NCBI RefSeq assembly: GCF_016919175.1
Contig: NZ_JAFFPU010000001.1
Location: 1-8,602 of the forward strand
Length of the DNA: 8,602 nt
Origin: Leptospira ainlahdjerensis
GTDB taxonomy: Bacteria; Spirochaetota; Leptospiria; Leptospirales; Leptospiraceae
Direction of reading: 5' to 3'
A program made the position numbers and the translations under genes. The notes below the pieces were generated by a model, which searched no databases, had not been told where the DNA came from, and saw only the letters and a program-made list of their open reading frames with translations. This document shows positions 1 through 8,602 of this stretch, in pieces; position 1 is the first letter of the stretch; each line of letters starts with the position of its first letter.

Positions 1-1395
<1,395 letters not shown>

Positions 1396-1459
1396 AAAAA
1401 ATTGCTTTCAAATTATAGATCCGGATTTATCTATTTCACTAATTTATTCCGGAATCTTC

Positions 1460-2395
1460 ATGCAATTAAGAAATTATTTCCTTATTCTTCTCTCTTTGTG
1501 TTTTTTTCCTTGGAGTTTGATGGGAGAATCGATCATTCTCAAAGACGGTACGATCCTCAAAGGTCGAGTTGTGTCTCAGAATGCGCAAACCGTAGTCATT
1601 CAAACTGAGGATGGAAAAAAACAGGAATTTTCTAAGATTCGAATTCTTAAAATTGTTTATAAAGACGTTTCGCAAGCGGAAGCCTTAAAGATCCAAAAAG
1701 AGGAAGAAGCAAAACTAGCGGAAAAAGAACAAAAGAAAAAAGAACAAGAAGATAAGAAAAAAATAGAAGAAGAACTTTCAAAGAAGAATAAGGAAGAAAC
1801 CGAAAAACAAAATAAGGCGGAAGCGGAAGCAAAACTCGCCGAGGCAAATCAGAAAGAGAAAGAACGTCTTGCTCGCATTCAACAAAAGGGTTTGGCGCCT
1901 TGGAGTGTTGCCTGGAGATCCGCTGTCCTTCCCGGTTGGGGTCAATGGACGGATGAAAGAAAGAAGCCCGCGATCGTCTATTCGGCTCTATTTTTCAGCT
2001 CCCTCTTTCTGGTCTATCGTCAGAATCAGATCTATAAAAACTCGGTGAAAGATCTGAATCATATCAATAATCCTTATGAAACTTTCATTCCCCCTCCGAC
2101 ATTTTCGGATCCCGTTGCACTTTATATTTATAGCCAGCCCTTTGAAGAGCAGAGGGATCGGGTCAATGAAAATTACCACAAGCTTCAACTCTCGATTACT
2201 TTTGCGGTTCTTGTGTACGCGGTAAATATTTTCGACGCCTACTTCTTTCACCCTCGCTTTGGAAAATCAGTGAGCAATCATTTGATCTTGGATTACAATC
2301 CAATGGCTCGATTGGATTCCACATATACTTCCAATTCCGCTTTCTTAGGGATAGAAACCTTTTGGAAATTTGGATACCGTTTTTCTCTAGAATAG
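1460..2395 (+). CDS. Exported or membrane protein with coiled coil and C-terminal two-helix (DUF5683-like) region; function unknown
   Basis: I do not recognise a named function. The frame runs back into the end of the upstream gene, but the ATG at 1460 gives a credible N-terminal signal sequence (MQLRNYFLILLSLCFFPWS), so I chose it; 311 residues. The ribosome binding site is weak (CCGGAA about 8 nt upstream). Residues 24-70 form a small beta-rich unit (IILKDGTILKGRVVS...). Residues 72-142 are lysine/glutamate/alanine-rich and very likely coiled coil. Residues 145-262 hold an LPGWGQW motif (157-163), a hydrophobic helix at about 171-187 and another at about 244-262 ending FDAYFFHP. The LPGWGQ plus two-helix layout resembles the DUF5683 family, but this is from memory. 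A lipoprotein is possible but unlikely, because the only cysteine in the signal is preceded by leucine. It starts 64 nt after mccB with no obvious terminator between, so it may share that transcript. Confidence 0.8.
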   Translation: MQLRNYFLILLSLCFFPWSLMGESIILKDGTILKGRVVSQNAQTVVIQTEDGKKQEFSKIRILKIVYKDVSQAEALKIQKEEEAKLAEKEQKKKEQEDKKKIEEELSKKNKEETEKQNKAEAEAKLAEANQKEKERLARIQQKGLAPWSVAWRSAVLPGWGQWTDERKKPAIVYSALFFSSLFLVYRQNQIYKNSVKDLNHINNPYETFIPPPTFSDPVALYIYSQPFEEQRDRVNENYHKLQLSITFAVLVYAVNIFDAYFFHPRFGKSVSNHLILDYNPMARLDSTYTSNSAFLGIETFWKFGYRFSLE

Positions 2396-2521
2396 AAGCA
2401 GTTTTTAGAATTTCTCAGCATCCTTTTCAGAGAAAAAGCAAAATCGATAAAAATGCTTAAGAAATGAGCAGAATGGGGTACTTTTTCATTTTTGAGAATT
2501 GCTGAAGATCGGGAAAGTTCC

Positions 2522-2571
2522 GGAGTTCCGACCTCAGCTCTCCTTTTGCCGCGGAAAAACGTAGGAACTCC
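2522..2571. repeat. Imperfect 11-bp inverted repeat upstream of amtB
   Basis: GGAGTTCCGAC at 2522-2532 and GTAGGAACTCC at 2561-2571 are reverse complements at 10 of 11 positions, with 28 nt between them. GTTCCG is also directly repeated at 2517-2522 and 2525-2530. The motif belongs to the same family as the elements at 5411-5800. Relative to the proposed sigma-54 start site, the arms lie near -123 and -84, where activator sites for this class of promoter are usually found. It may therefore be regulatory or just a dispersed repeat. Confidence 0.6.
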
Positions 2572-2592
2572 CGCTTTTACGCAACAAAAGCG
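2572..2592. repeat. 7-bp perfect inverted repeat (CGCTTTT / AAAAGCG)
   Basis: CGCTTTT at 2572-2578 and AAAAGCG at 2586-2592 are perfect reverse complements around a 7-nt loop. It directly follows the previous inverted repeat and ends 33 nt before the -24 element of the amtB promoter. There is no T-run after it, so it does not look like an intrinsic terminator. An operator-like role is possible but unproven. Confidence 0.45.
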
Positions 2593-2623
2593 ACCTTTTA
2601 GAATTCTTAATTTATTATTCTCC

Positions 2624-2640
2624 TGGTACCAATCTTGCAT
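2624..2640 (+). promoter_or_regulatory. Sigma-54 (RpoN) promoter for amtB-glnK
   Basis: TGGTACCAATCTTGCAT matches the sigma-54 consensus TGGCAC-N5-TTGCW with one change (C to T). The invariant GG (2625-2626) and GC (2637-2638) are exactly 10 nt apart, as the factor requires. The start of transcription would fall near 2650, leaving a leader of about 14-26 nt before the candidate amtB start codons. Sigma-54 control of amtB-glnK is common in bacteria and fits the need to express ammonium uptake under nitrogen limitation. The call rests on sequence match and position only. Confidence 0.75.
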
Positions 2641-2655
2641 CAGTGTATGCAAATT

Positions 2656-3965
<1,310 letters not shown>

Positions 3966-4000
3966 TTTAAGTTACTGAAGAATTTTAATAAGGAGATTAT

Positions 4001-4345
4001 ATGAAATTAATCGTTGCTATCATTCAGCCGCATAAACTTGAAGAGGTTAAGGCGGAATTGACTAAGAATGAGATTTATAGACTTACCGTGAGCGACGTTC
4101 AAGGTTACGGTCAGCAAAAAGGAAAGACCGAAGTTTTCCGCGGACACGAATATCAAGTGAACCTTCTCAGAAAAGTTCGTTTGGAAATTGCGGTAAACGA
4201 CGAATTCGTGAAACCGACTGTGGATGCGATTCTGAAGGCGGCAAAAACCGGAGACGGAAAAATCGGAGACGGAAAGATTTTTATCACCCCTCTCGAAGAC
4301 GTGATACGCATCAGAACCGGAGAAAGAGGAAGTTCGGCGATCTGA
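4001..4345 (+). CDS. glnK: Nitrogen regulatory protein PII (GlnK type)
   Basis: Cytoplasmic trimeric sensor of ATP/ADP and 2-oxoglutarate that closes the AmtB pore when nitrogen is plentiful. The start has a strong ribosome binding site (AAGGAG at 3990-3995, 5 nt spacing). The 114 residues match PII along their whole length: T-loop with Y51 (RGHEYQVNLL), the usual uridylylation position; B-loop near 83-92; and the phosphate-binding VIRIRTGE at 101-108. It is 2 residues longer than E. coli GlnB/GlnK. The extra length is in the B-loop, which reads TGDGKIGDGKIF rather than the usual TGKIGDGKIF, encoded by an imperfect 15-bp tandem repeat (4250-4264 and 4265-4279, 13 of 15 identical). Linkage to amtB supports the glnK name; databases may call it glnB. 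It shares the amtB transcript and ends at a terminator. Confidence 0.95.
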   Translation: MKLIVAIIQPHKLEEVKAELTKNEIYRLTVSDVQGYGQQKGKTEVFRGHEYQVNLLRKVRLEIAVNDEFVKPTVDAILKAAKTGDGKIGDGKIFITPLEDVIRIRTGERGSSAI

Positions 4346-4368
4346 TTTTCTTTTGAATCAAGAATGAA

Positions 4369-4399
4369 AAGCCGGGATAAAACCCGGCTTTGTTTTTTT
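4369..4399 (+). terminator. Rho-independent terminator of amtB-glnK
   Basis: AAGCCGGG (4369-4376) and CCCGGCTT (4383-4390) form a perfect 8-bp stem around a 6-nt loop, followed by TGTTTTTTT. It starts 23 nt after the PII stop codon. Read on the other strand the stem is followed by a shorter T-run (TTTT), so it may also stop transcription coming from prmC about 100 nt away. Confidence 0.92.
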
Positions 4400-4496
4400 C
4401 ATTTTTAGGATGATGAACTTAGCACGCATTTTCACCTTAAAAAGAGAGAGGCTTCTAAAGTGGTAGTGGTTTGAATTTTTTAGAATTCGAATCTTT

Positions 4497-5357
4497 TTAC
4501 TTTGTAAGAATTACGAATCTTTCCTTTCCGGAAAGATCCTTTTCCACCTTACCATTCGACCAGCCTTTTCCGATCGATTCCGAAACCAGAACATTCGCCA
4601 AGGATGGGAGAGTTTCCATATAAAATTTTCCGTTTTGATTGAGATAAGCATGCGCTTTTTCGACGAGGCTTGTCAGGAATTCTTTCGGATTTTCAAGAAA
4701 TAGGGCGAGATGAGGTTCGTAGTCGACGACGTCTTTCATCATCGTTCCTTTGTCGGAGTTCGGGATGTAAGGAGGATTGGTTGCGATCAGATCGAATTTG
4801 GATTCTCGAGGAATGGAAGAAAATAAATCACTTTCAAAAAAACGAATGTAGTTTAGATCTCCCAAAATTTGAATCGTATTCTTCTCTGCAACGTCGAGCG
4901 CTTTTTTTGAAATATCGCTGATCGAAACGGTCCATTCTCTTTTCGCCGCCTTGAGGCTGATTCCGATACAACCGCTTCCGGTGCAAAGATCCAAGACGTT
5001 GATTTCCTGGGGAATTTCTCTAAAATCCAGGAGAATTTTTTCCACGAGTTCTTCGGTTTCCGGTCTCGGAATTAAAACGTCCTCATTTACGTAAAACACG
5101 GAATTGTAGAATGCTTTTTGTCCAGTGATGTAAGCGGTCGGTTTGTTTTTTGAGCGTTCCAGAATTCTTTCTCTATACGCGTCTTTCTCAGTTTCGTTTA
5201 ACAATCGTTCGAAGTTCACATACAATTTCACTCTCTGGAGATTTAAGAGATCGGCCAGAAGAATTTCGGCGTCCAAGCGAGCGCTGGAAATTTCTTTCTT
5301 CTTTAAGAATTCCTCCGATTTTTTGAGGAGGGAGAGAATGGAATCTGGGTGTTGCAT
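4497..5357 (-). CDS. prmC: Peptide chain release factor N5-glutamine methyltransferase
   Basis: Cytoplasmic SAM-dependent enzyme that methylates the glutamine of the GGQ motif in RF1/RF2, improving termination. The 286-residue length is typical. Visible motifs are the N-terminal helical substrate-binding region (1-80), YITGQKAFYN (76-85), IPRPETEEL (96-104), the SAM loop VLDLCTGSGCIG (121-132) and the catalytic NPPYIP (194-199). The first ATG (5355-5357) places the conserved N-terminal helices correctly; its ribosome binding site is poor (AGGA about 13 nt upstream). A possible but weak promoter, TTGAAG-17 nt-AATTAG, lies just upstream on the minus strand. The gene stands alone between the convergent amtB-glnK terminator and the repeat-rich region. 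The family has close relatives (PrmB), but NPPY together with IPRPETEEL favours PrmC. Confidence 0.94.
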   Translation of the reverse strand: MQHPDSILSLLKKSEEFLKKKEISSARLDAEILLADLLNLQRVKLYVNFERLLNETEKDAYRERILERSKNKPTAYITGQKAFYNSVFYVNEDVLIPRPETEELVEKILLDFREIPQEINVLDLCTGSGCIGISLKAAKREWTVSISDISKKALDVAEKNTIQILGDLNYIRFFESDLFSSIPRESKFDLIATNPPYIPNSDKGTMMKDVVDYEPHLALFLENPKEFLTSLVEKAHAYLNQNGKFYMETLPSLANVLVSESIGKGWSNGKVEKDLSGKERFVILTK

Positions 5358-5410
5358 AGTAGAGCCGTGTCCTAATTCACAAAATCGGTCTAAACTTCAA
5401 GAGAGATCCC

Positions 5411-5426
5411 GTCGGAAATACGACAA
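5411..5426. repeat. Degenerate copy of the GTCGGAATTCCGAC palindrome
   Basis: GTCGGAAATACGACAA matches 14 of 16 bases of the perfect element at 5555-5570. The two changes break the central symmetry but leave the outer GTCG/CGAC arms. Confidence 0.55.
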
Positions 5427-5447
5427 GTCCGCCGTGAAAATCGCGCG

Positions 5448-5472
5448 CCCCACCCTGATTTTGGGTGGTGGG
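5448..5472. repeat. GC-rich hairpin
   Basis: CCCCACCC, a 7-nt loop (TGATTTT), then GGGTGGTGGGG. The CACCC/GGGTG stem is perfect, and the outer CCC/GGG pairs after a 3-nt bulge. No T-run follows, so it is not a good terminator for either strand. It sits 9 nt before the first copy of the 51-bp direct repeat. Confidence 0.5.
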
Positions 5473-5480
5473 GAGTGGCG

Positions 5481-5531
5481 GCGGGAAAACTCGGGTGACT
5501 TTGCTCTATCATAAAATCATAATTTTGCAAG
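5481..5531. repeat. 51-bp direct repeat, copy 1
   Basis: Aligns without gaps to 5685-5735 at 40 of 51 positions. The best-conserved blocks are AAAACTCGG and CTCTATCATAAAAT. In both copies a CCTTTTGT block and a GGAATTCC palindrome follow within about 40 nt, so the repeated unit is probably longer than 51 bp. Confidence 0.7.
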
Positions 5532-5551
5532 TAAAAAGGTTCCCCTCTCCT

Positions 5552-5571
5552 TTTGTCGGAATTCCGACAAA
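5552..5571. repeat. Perfect 20-bp palindrome TTTGTCGGAATTCCGACAAA
   Basis: The two 10-base halves are exact reverse complements with no spacer. Degenerate forms occur elsewhere in this intergenic region, and the related inverted repeat GGAGTTCCGAC / GTAGGAACTCC lies upstream of amtB. It could be a dispersed leptospiral repeat or a protein-binding site; position alone does not decide. Confidence 0.8.
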
Positions 5572-5684
5572 GATTCCAAAAGAAATCCGGTTGATTCGAA
5601 ATCAGGTTCCGACTTTTGCGGGTAAGGAAACTATGATTTTGTGCGGTGGCAGGATTCAATACGACGTTCTTGAAGAATTTTTTC

Positions 5685-5735
5685 GCGGTAAAACTCGGAA
5701 AGTTTTTCTCTATCATAAAATTGTAATTTTCTAAG
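5685..5735. repeat. 51-bp direct repeat, copy 2
   Basis: Second copy of the repeat at 5481-5531, 204 bp downstream and in the same orientation, with 11 substitutions and no indels. Confidence 0.7.
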
Positions 5736-5744
5736 CGCAAGGCC

Positions 5745-5772
5745 TTTTGTATTTTTTGGAATTCCTACAAAA
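5745..5772. repeat. Interrupted relative of the palindrome
   Basis: TTTTGTA (5745-5751) and TACAAAA (5766-5772) are reverse complements flanking TTTTTTGGAATTCC. This looks like TTTGTAGGAATTCCTACAAA with extra thymines inserted in the left arm. It follows copy 2 of the direct repeat just as the perfect palindrome follows copy 1. Confidence 0.5.
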
Positions 5773-5845
5773 ACCGTTCTTTAAAATCGTCGGAATTCGG
5801 TTATTCACTTCGACTCTACACGAAGATCTTTGTAAAGTATGGAGC

Positions 5846-6590
<745 letters not shown>

Positions 6591-6591
6591 A

Positions 6592-7644
6592 TCAGGTGCT
6601 CATCTCCTTTGCTTTCAGTCTGGATTTCTGAGAAATGCTGTCTTTTTCGGGCGGAAGTAAGGCCACTTTTCCATAGAGCATTCTGGCTCTTTGGCGATCT
6701 CCCTGAAGTTCGGAGATTTCCGCCAAATGAAAGAGAGACTCTTTGATCGATTCTCCCGAAGGATATTTTTTGATATAAGTCGAAAAGGAAGAATTCGCGT
6801 TATCCAGATCGTTTGTCTTCATCAGACAGATGCCGAGTTGAAACAGAGAATTCTCCACCAACTTCTTCTCGGAATCGAATTTGAAATCAGTTCTGTTGAG
6901 AAGGTCTTTGTAGATGATCATTGCGTCGTTGTGTTTTCCCACGTTGACAAGAGTGTGAGCCCGATTGTAAAGCGAGGTGATGGAATTGTCTACGCCTTGC
7001 GTGACCGAAGATTTTTCCACGGCGGGCTTCATGATGTTCTGAAGGGTTTCCTGTGAAACTCGGTTTCCACCTTCGTAAACGAGAGGAGGCATGTTGAGAG
7101 GGAAAGGGCTTCCTCTTCTCGCGAGTTCTAAAAGTTCAGTCGCGCGACCGGAATACGCAGTCCCCGGATAATGTTGTAAATATTTTTCAAACGCATATAC
7201 TGCGTGCGGAAGATTGTTATTTTTATAAAATACTTCGGCGACGTTCATCAGTTCAAAAGAAGGATTTCTGGTGTCGGATTGTCCCAGAATCTCCTTCAAT
7301 TTTTTGTGGACCTGTCGGAGCTGGCTGGAAAAAACTTTCATCATTTTTAAAATGAGGTGGGTCTTTTCTGCCACGAATTGTTCAAACTCGTTCGGTTTAA
7401 ACACGAGGATGGTGGCGTTGCCTATGACTTGTGCGGTCTCTTCTCTGGGATACTTTCCTAGGGCGGATTTGACTCCGAAGAATTCTCCGATTCGGACGTC
7501 TTCTTTGACTTCTTGTCCGGTGTCTAAGGCCGGAAATGTCAGGATGACGCGCCCATTTCTCAGGACGTAAATATCCTCCGCTTTATCCTTTTCAAAATAA
7601 ATGATGGATCCGCCTTTATAATTTCTGATGATCGGACCGGCCAA
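6592..7644 (-). CDS. Cyclic-nucleotide-binding-like domain fused to TPR repeats
   Basis: 350 residues, no helix-turn-helix, no signal peptide and no membrane segment. Residues about 1-110 form a Crp-type beta-barrel ([22 protein letters not shown]), followed by a helix at 95-120. The cassette region ([22 protein letters not shown], about 52-73) is degenerate: the expected acidic residue after FG is valine, though a PR pair remains, so nucleotide binding is doubtful. Residues 128-175 ([27 protein letters not shown]) and 220-332 ([56 protein letters not shown]) are about four TPR-like repeats, usually protein-binding. The start is a TTG (7642-7644): the frame has no ATG or GTG before the preceding TGA, and AGG lies about 7 nt upstream. 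That ribosome binding site overlaps the stop codon of the amidohydrolase gene 8 nt away. It may act as a protein partner for the Crp-type regulator encoded next; this is inference from position. Confidence 0.85.
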   Translation of the reverse strand: MAGPIIRNYKGGSIIYFEKDKAEDIYVLRNGRVILTFPALDTGQEVKEDVRIGEFFGVKSALGKYPREETAQVIGNATILVFKPNEFEQFVAEKTHLILKMMKVFSSQLRQVHKKLKEILGQSDTRNPSFELMNVAEVFYKNNNLPHAVYAFEKYLQHYPGTAYSGRATELLELARRGSPFPLNMPPLVYEGGNRVSQETLQNIMKPAVEKSSVTQGVDNSITSLYNRAHTLVNVGKHNDAMIIYKDLLNRTDFKFDSEKKLVENSLFQLGICLMKTNDLDNANSSFSTYIKKYPSGESIKESLFHLAEISELQGDRQRARMLYGKVALLPPEKDSISQKSRLKAKEMST

Positions 7645-7652
7645 ATGATTAC

Positions 7653-8602
7653 CTACTCAAAGTTATCAAATTCTTTCTGTGCGGGGAAAAATGCCAAATC
7701 CTTTTTATAACCAAGGGAGACGGCAAGCGATTCCAGGAGTTTTCCTGGAGAACCTGTTAAATACTTATCGGCGTCGTGGATTCGAATTCTCTCAACGTTG
7801 GCACCGGATTCTTCAAAAAAAGATTCTAAACTCGCGTCTCCGTAAACGGGAACTCCGTCTCGAAGGACGAGACGAATGCTGTTTAGGTCGGATTCGCAGA
7901 GATTCAAATAGGGATCCTCGGAATTTCGAGAAACGATCACCAAATCGGCTTTTTTTCCGACTTCGATGCTTCCGATTTCCTTTTCGACTCGAAACGCTCT
8001 GGCGGGGTTGGTGGTGACCATTTCAAAAAGAATTTTGGGTGAAAGGTCTTCTCCGTATTCGCTCTGATAGAATTTTCTCGCGGCCCGAATTTCTTCCAGA
8101 AGATTCAAAGAGCCGCATAAACTGGAATCGGTTCCCAGAGAGACGTTCACCTTGTGTTTGATAAGATCTCGAACGTCGGTTGTTCTTTCGTATAGAAATA
8201 AATTTGCTTCGGGACACCAAACCAGATGAGCCTTTTTTTCCGCGATGAGCGCGATGTCGGATTCGGATAAAACAACTCCGTGAACGAGAACTGTATAATC
8301 GCTCAAACACCCCATCTTACTCAAGGCTTTTAAAGAATCTCTTGACTCCGAATCGAATCCTTCCGCGATCCGAGTGATATAAGGAATACCGTCCTTTAGA
8401 GCTTTTGCATATTCTTCTTTGGGTCCTTCTCCCCAATTTAAAGAATACGTACAAATACTATGTGAAAGAGAGTAACGATTGAGAATTCTCACGGGAACCG
8501 ATTCTACAAAAGGATCCTGAACGAAGTGTGGGATATGATCTTGAACGCTTGTAACGCCCGAGATCAGATTCTTAAAAGAACCGAGCTGATAGAGTTGTTC
8601 CG
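7653..8602 (-). CDS. Amidohydrolase (TrzN/AtzB/MtaD-like metal-dependent hydrolase), 5' end outside window
   Basis: The frame stays open to the window edge, with 315 residues visible. The GTG at 8490-8492 is internal, because conserved sequence ([12 protein letters not shown]) continues upstream. The fold is the metal-dependent TIM-barrel amidohydrolase family that deaminates or hydrolyses cyclic C-N bonds; substrate unknown. Seen: [30 protein letters not shown] (beta-6 histidine), [16 protein letters not shown] (beta-8 aspartate) and the terminal beta-sandwich sequence [26 protein letters not shown]. The beta-5 motif reads ITRIAEG, where relatives normally have a metal-binding histidine three residues before the glutamate (H-x-A-E); here it is arginine (codon 8370-8372). 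The N-terminal HxH pair lies outside the window. The gene ends 8 nt before the cyclic-nucleotide-domain/TPR gene and appears to be in an operon with it. Confidence 0.88.
   Translation of the reverse strand, partial: EQLYQLGSFKNLISGVTSVQDHIPHFVQDPFVESVPVRILNRYSLSHSICTYSLNWGEGPKEEYAKALKDGIPYITRIAEGFDSESRDSLKALSKMGCLSDYTVLVHGVVLSESDIALIAEKKAHLVWCPEANLFLYERTTDVRDLIKHKVNVSLGTDSSLCGSLNLLEEIRAARKFYQSEYGEDLSPKILFEMVTTNPARAFRVEKEIGSIEVGKKADLVIVSRNSEDPYLNLCESDLNSIRLVLRDGVPVYGDASLESFFEESGANVERIRIHDADKYLTGSPGKLLESLAVSLGYKKDLAFFPAQKEFDNFE

Larger units (their letters stand above)
5358..5845. other. Repeat-rich intergenic region without a credible gene
   Basis: About 490 bases between prmC and the tRNA. 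Open frames of about 90-116 codons exist on both strands here, but they have no family features. Their apparent internal peptide repeat comes from the DNA direct repeat listed separately. The region holds two copies of a 51-bp repeat, a perfect palindrome, degenerate relatives of it near 5411-5426, 5606-5614, 5745-5772 and 5789-5798, and a GC-rich hairpin near 5448-5472 (CCCCACCC / GGGTGGTGGGG with a 3-nt bulge). This looks like accumulated, decaying dispersed repeats. Confidence 0.7.

Noticed and set aside
1460..1520. Lipoprotein signal in the coiled-coil protein (LLSLC)
   Set aside because: The residue before the cysteine is leucine rather than the small residue normally required, and the sequence around it stays hydrophobic.
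1690..1870. A-rich, repeat-like stretch as a simple-sequence repeat
   Set aside because: It is the coding sequence of the lysine/glutamate-rich coiled coil; there is no regular repeating unit.
2396..2440. Possible terminator after the coiled-coil protein gene (TTCTC...GAGAA)
   Set aside because: The stem is only about 5-6 AT-rich pairs with a 13-nt loop and no T-run follows it.
5390..5740. Open frame of about 116 codons on the minus strand (and an overlapping one of about 89 on the plus strand) between prmC and the tRNA
   Set aside because: Both overlap the direct repeats and palindromes. The similar peptides NFMIEKNFPSF and DFMIEQSHPSF inside the minus frame are the two DNA repeat copies, and neither frame has a good ribosome binding site or any domain.

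Overview
The window looks like chromosome of a spirochaete of the genus Leptospira. The protein types, moderate GC, A-rich lysine/glutamate stretches and short intergenic repeats built on GTCGGAATTCC / GTAGGAACTCC all fit. This is recognition from memory, not a database match, and I cannot name a species. Most of the window is ordinary chromosomal gene content. I see no transposase, phage gene, CRISPR array or toxin-antitoxin pair.

Left part, plus strand (1-4400). The 3' part of a methylcrotonyl-CoA carboxylase beta subunit (leucine catabolism) is followed by an exported or membrane protein of unknown role, with a lysine/glutamate-rich coiled coil and two hydrophobic segments. After a 280-base gap comes an ammonium-sensing operon: amtB (ammonium channel) and a PII protein (glnK type), closed by a strong terminator. 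A near-consensus sigma-54 promoter sits just upstream of amtB, with inverted repeats further upstream. The PII protein carries a tandem GDGKI-GDGKI duplication in its nucleotide-binding loop.

Middle (4497-5922), minus strand. prmC encodes the release-factor glutamine methyltransferase. About 490 bases without a credible gene follow. They hold a diverged 51-bp direct repeat, a perfect 20-bp palindrome with several degenerate relatives, and a GC-rich hairpin. A tRNA-Arg(CCU) gene with encoded CCA ends this part.

Right part, minus strand (5925-8602). Three tightly packed genes read toward the tRNA: an amidohydrolase (5' end outside the window), a protein joining a degenerate cyclic-nucleotide-binding domain to TPR repeats, and a Crp/Fnr-type regulator. 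The gaps are 8 nt and 1 nt, and the tRNA follows after 2 nt, so all four are probably on one transcript.

I did not find a clearly new multi-gene system. The best leads are the sigma-54-driven amtB-glnK unit with the altered PII loop, the paired cyclic-nucleotide-domain proteins, the arginine in place of an expected metal-ligand histidine in the amidohydrolase, and the repeat family beside the tRNA.
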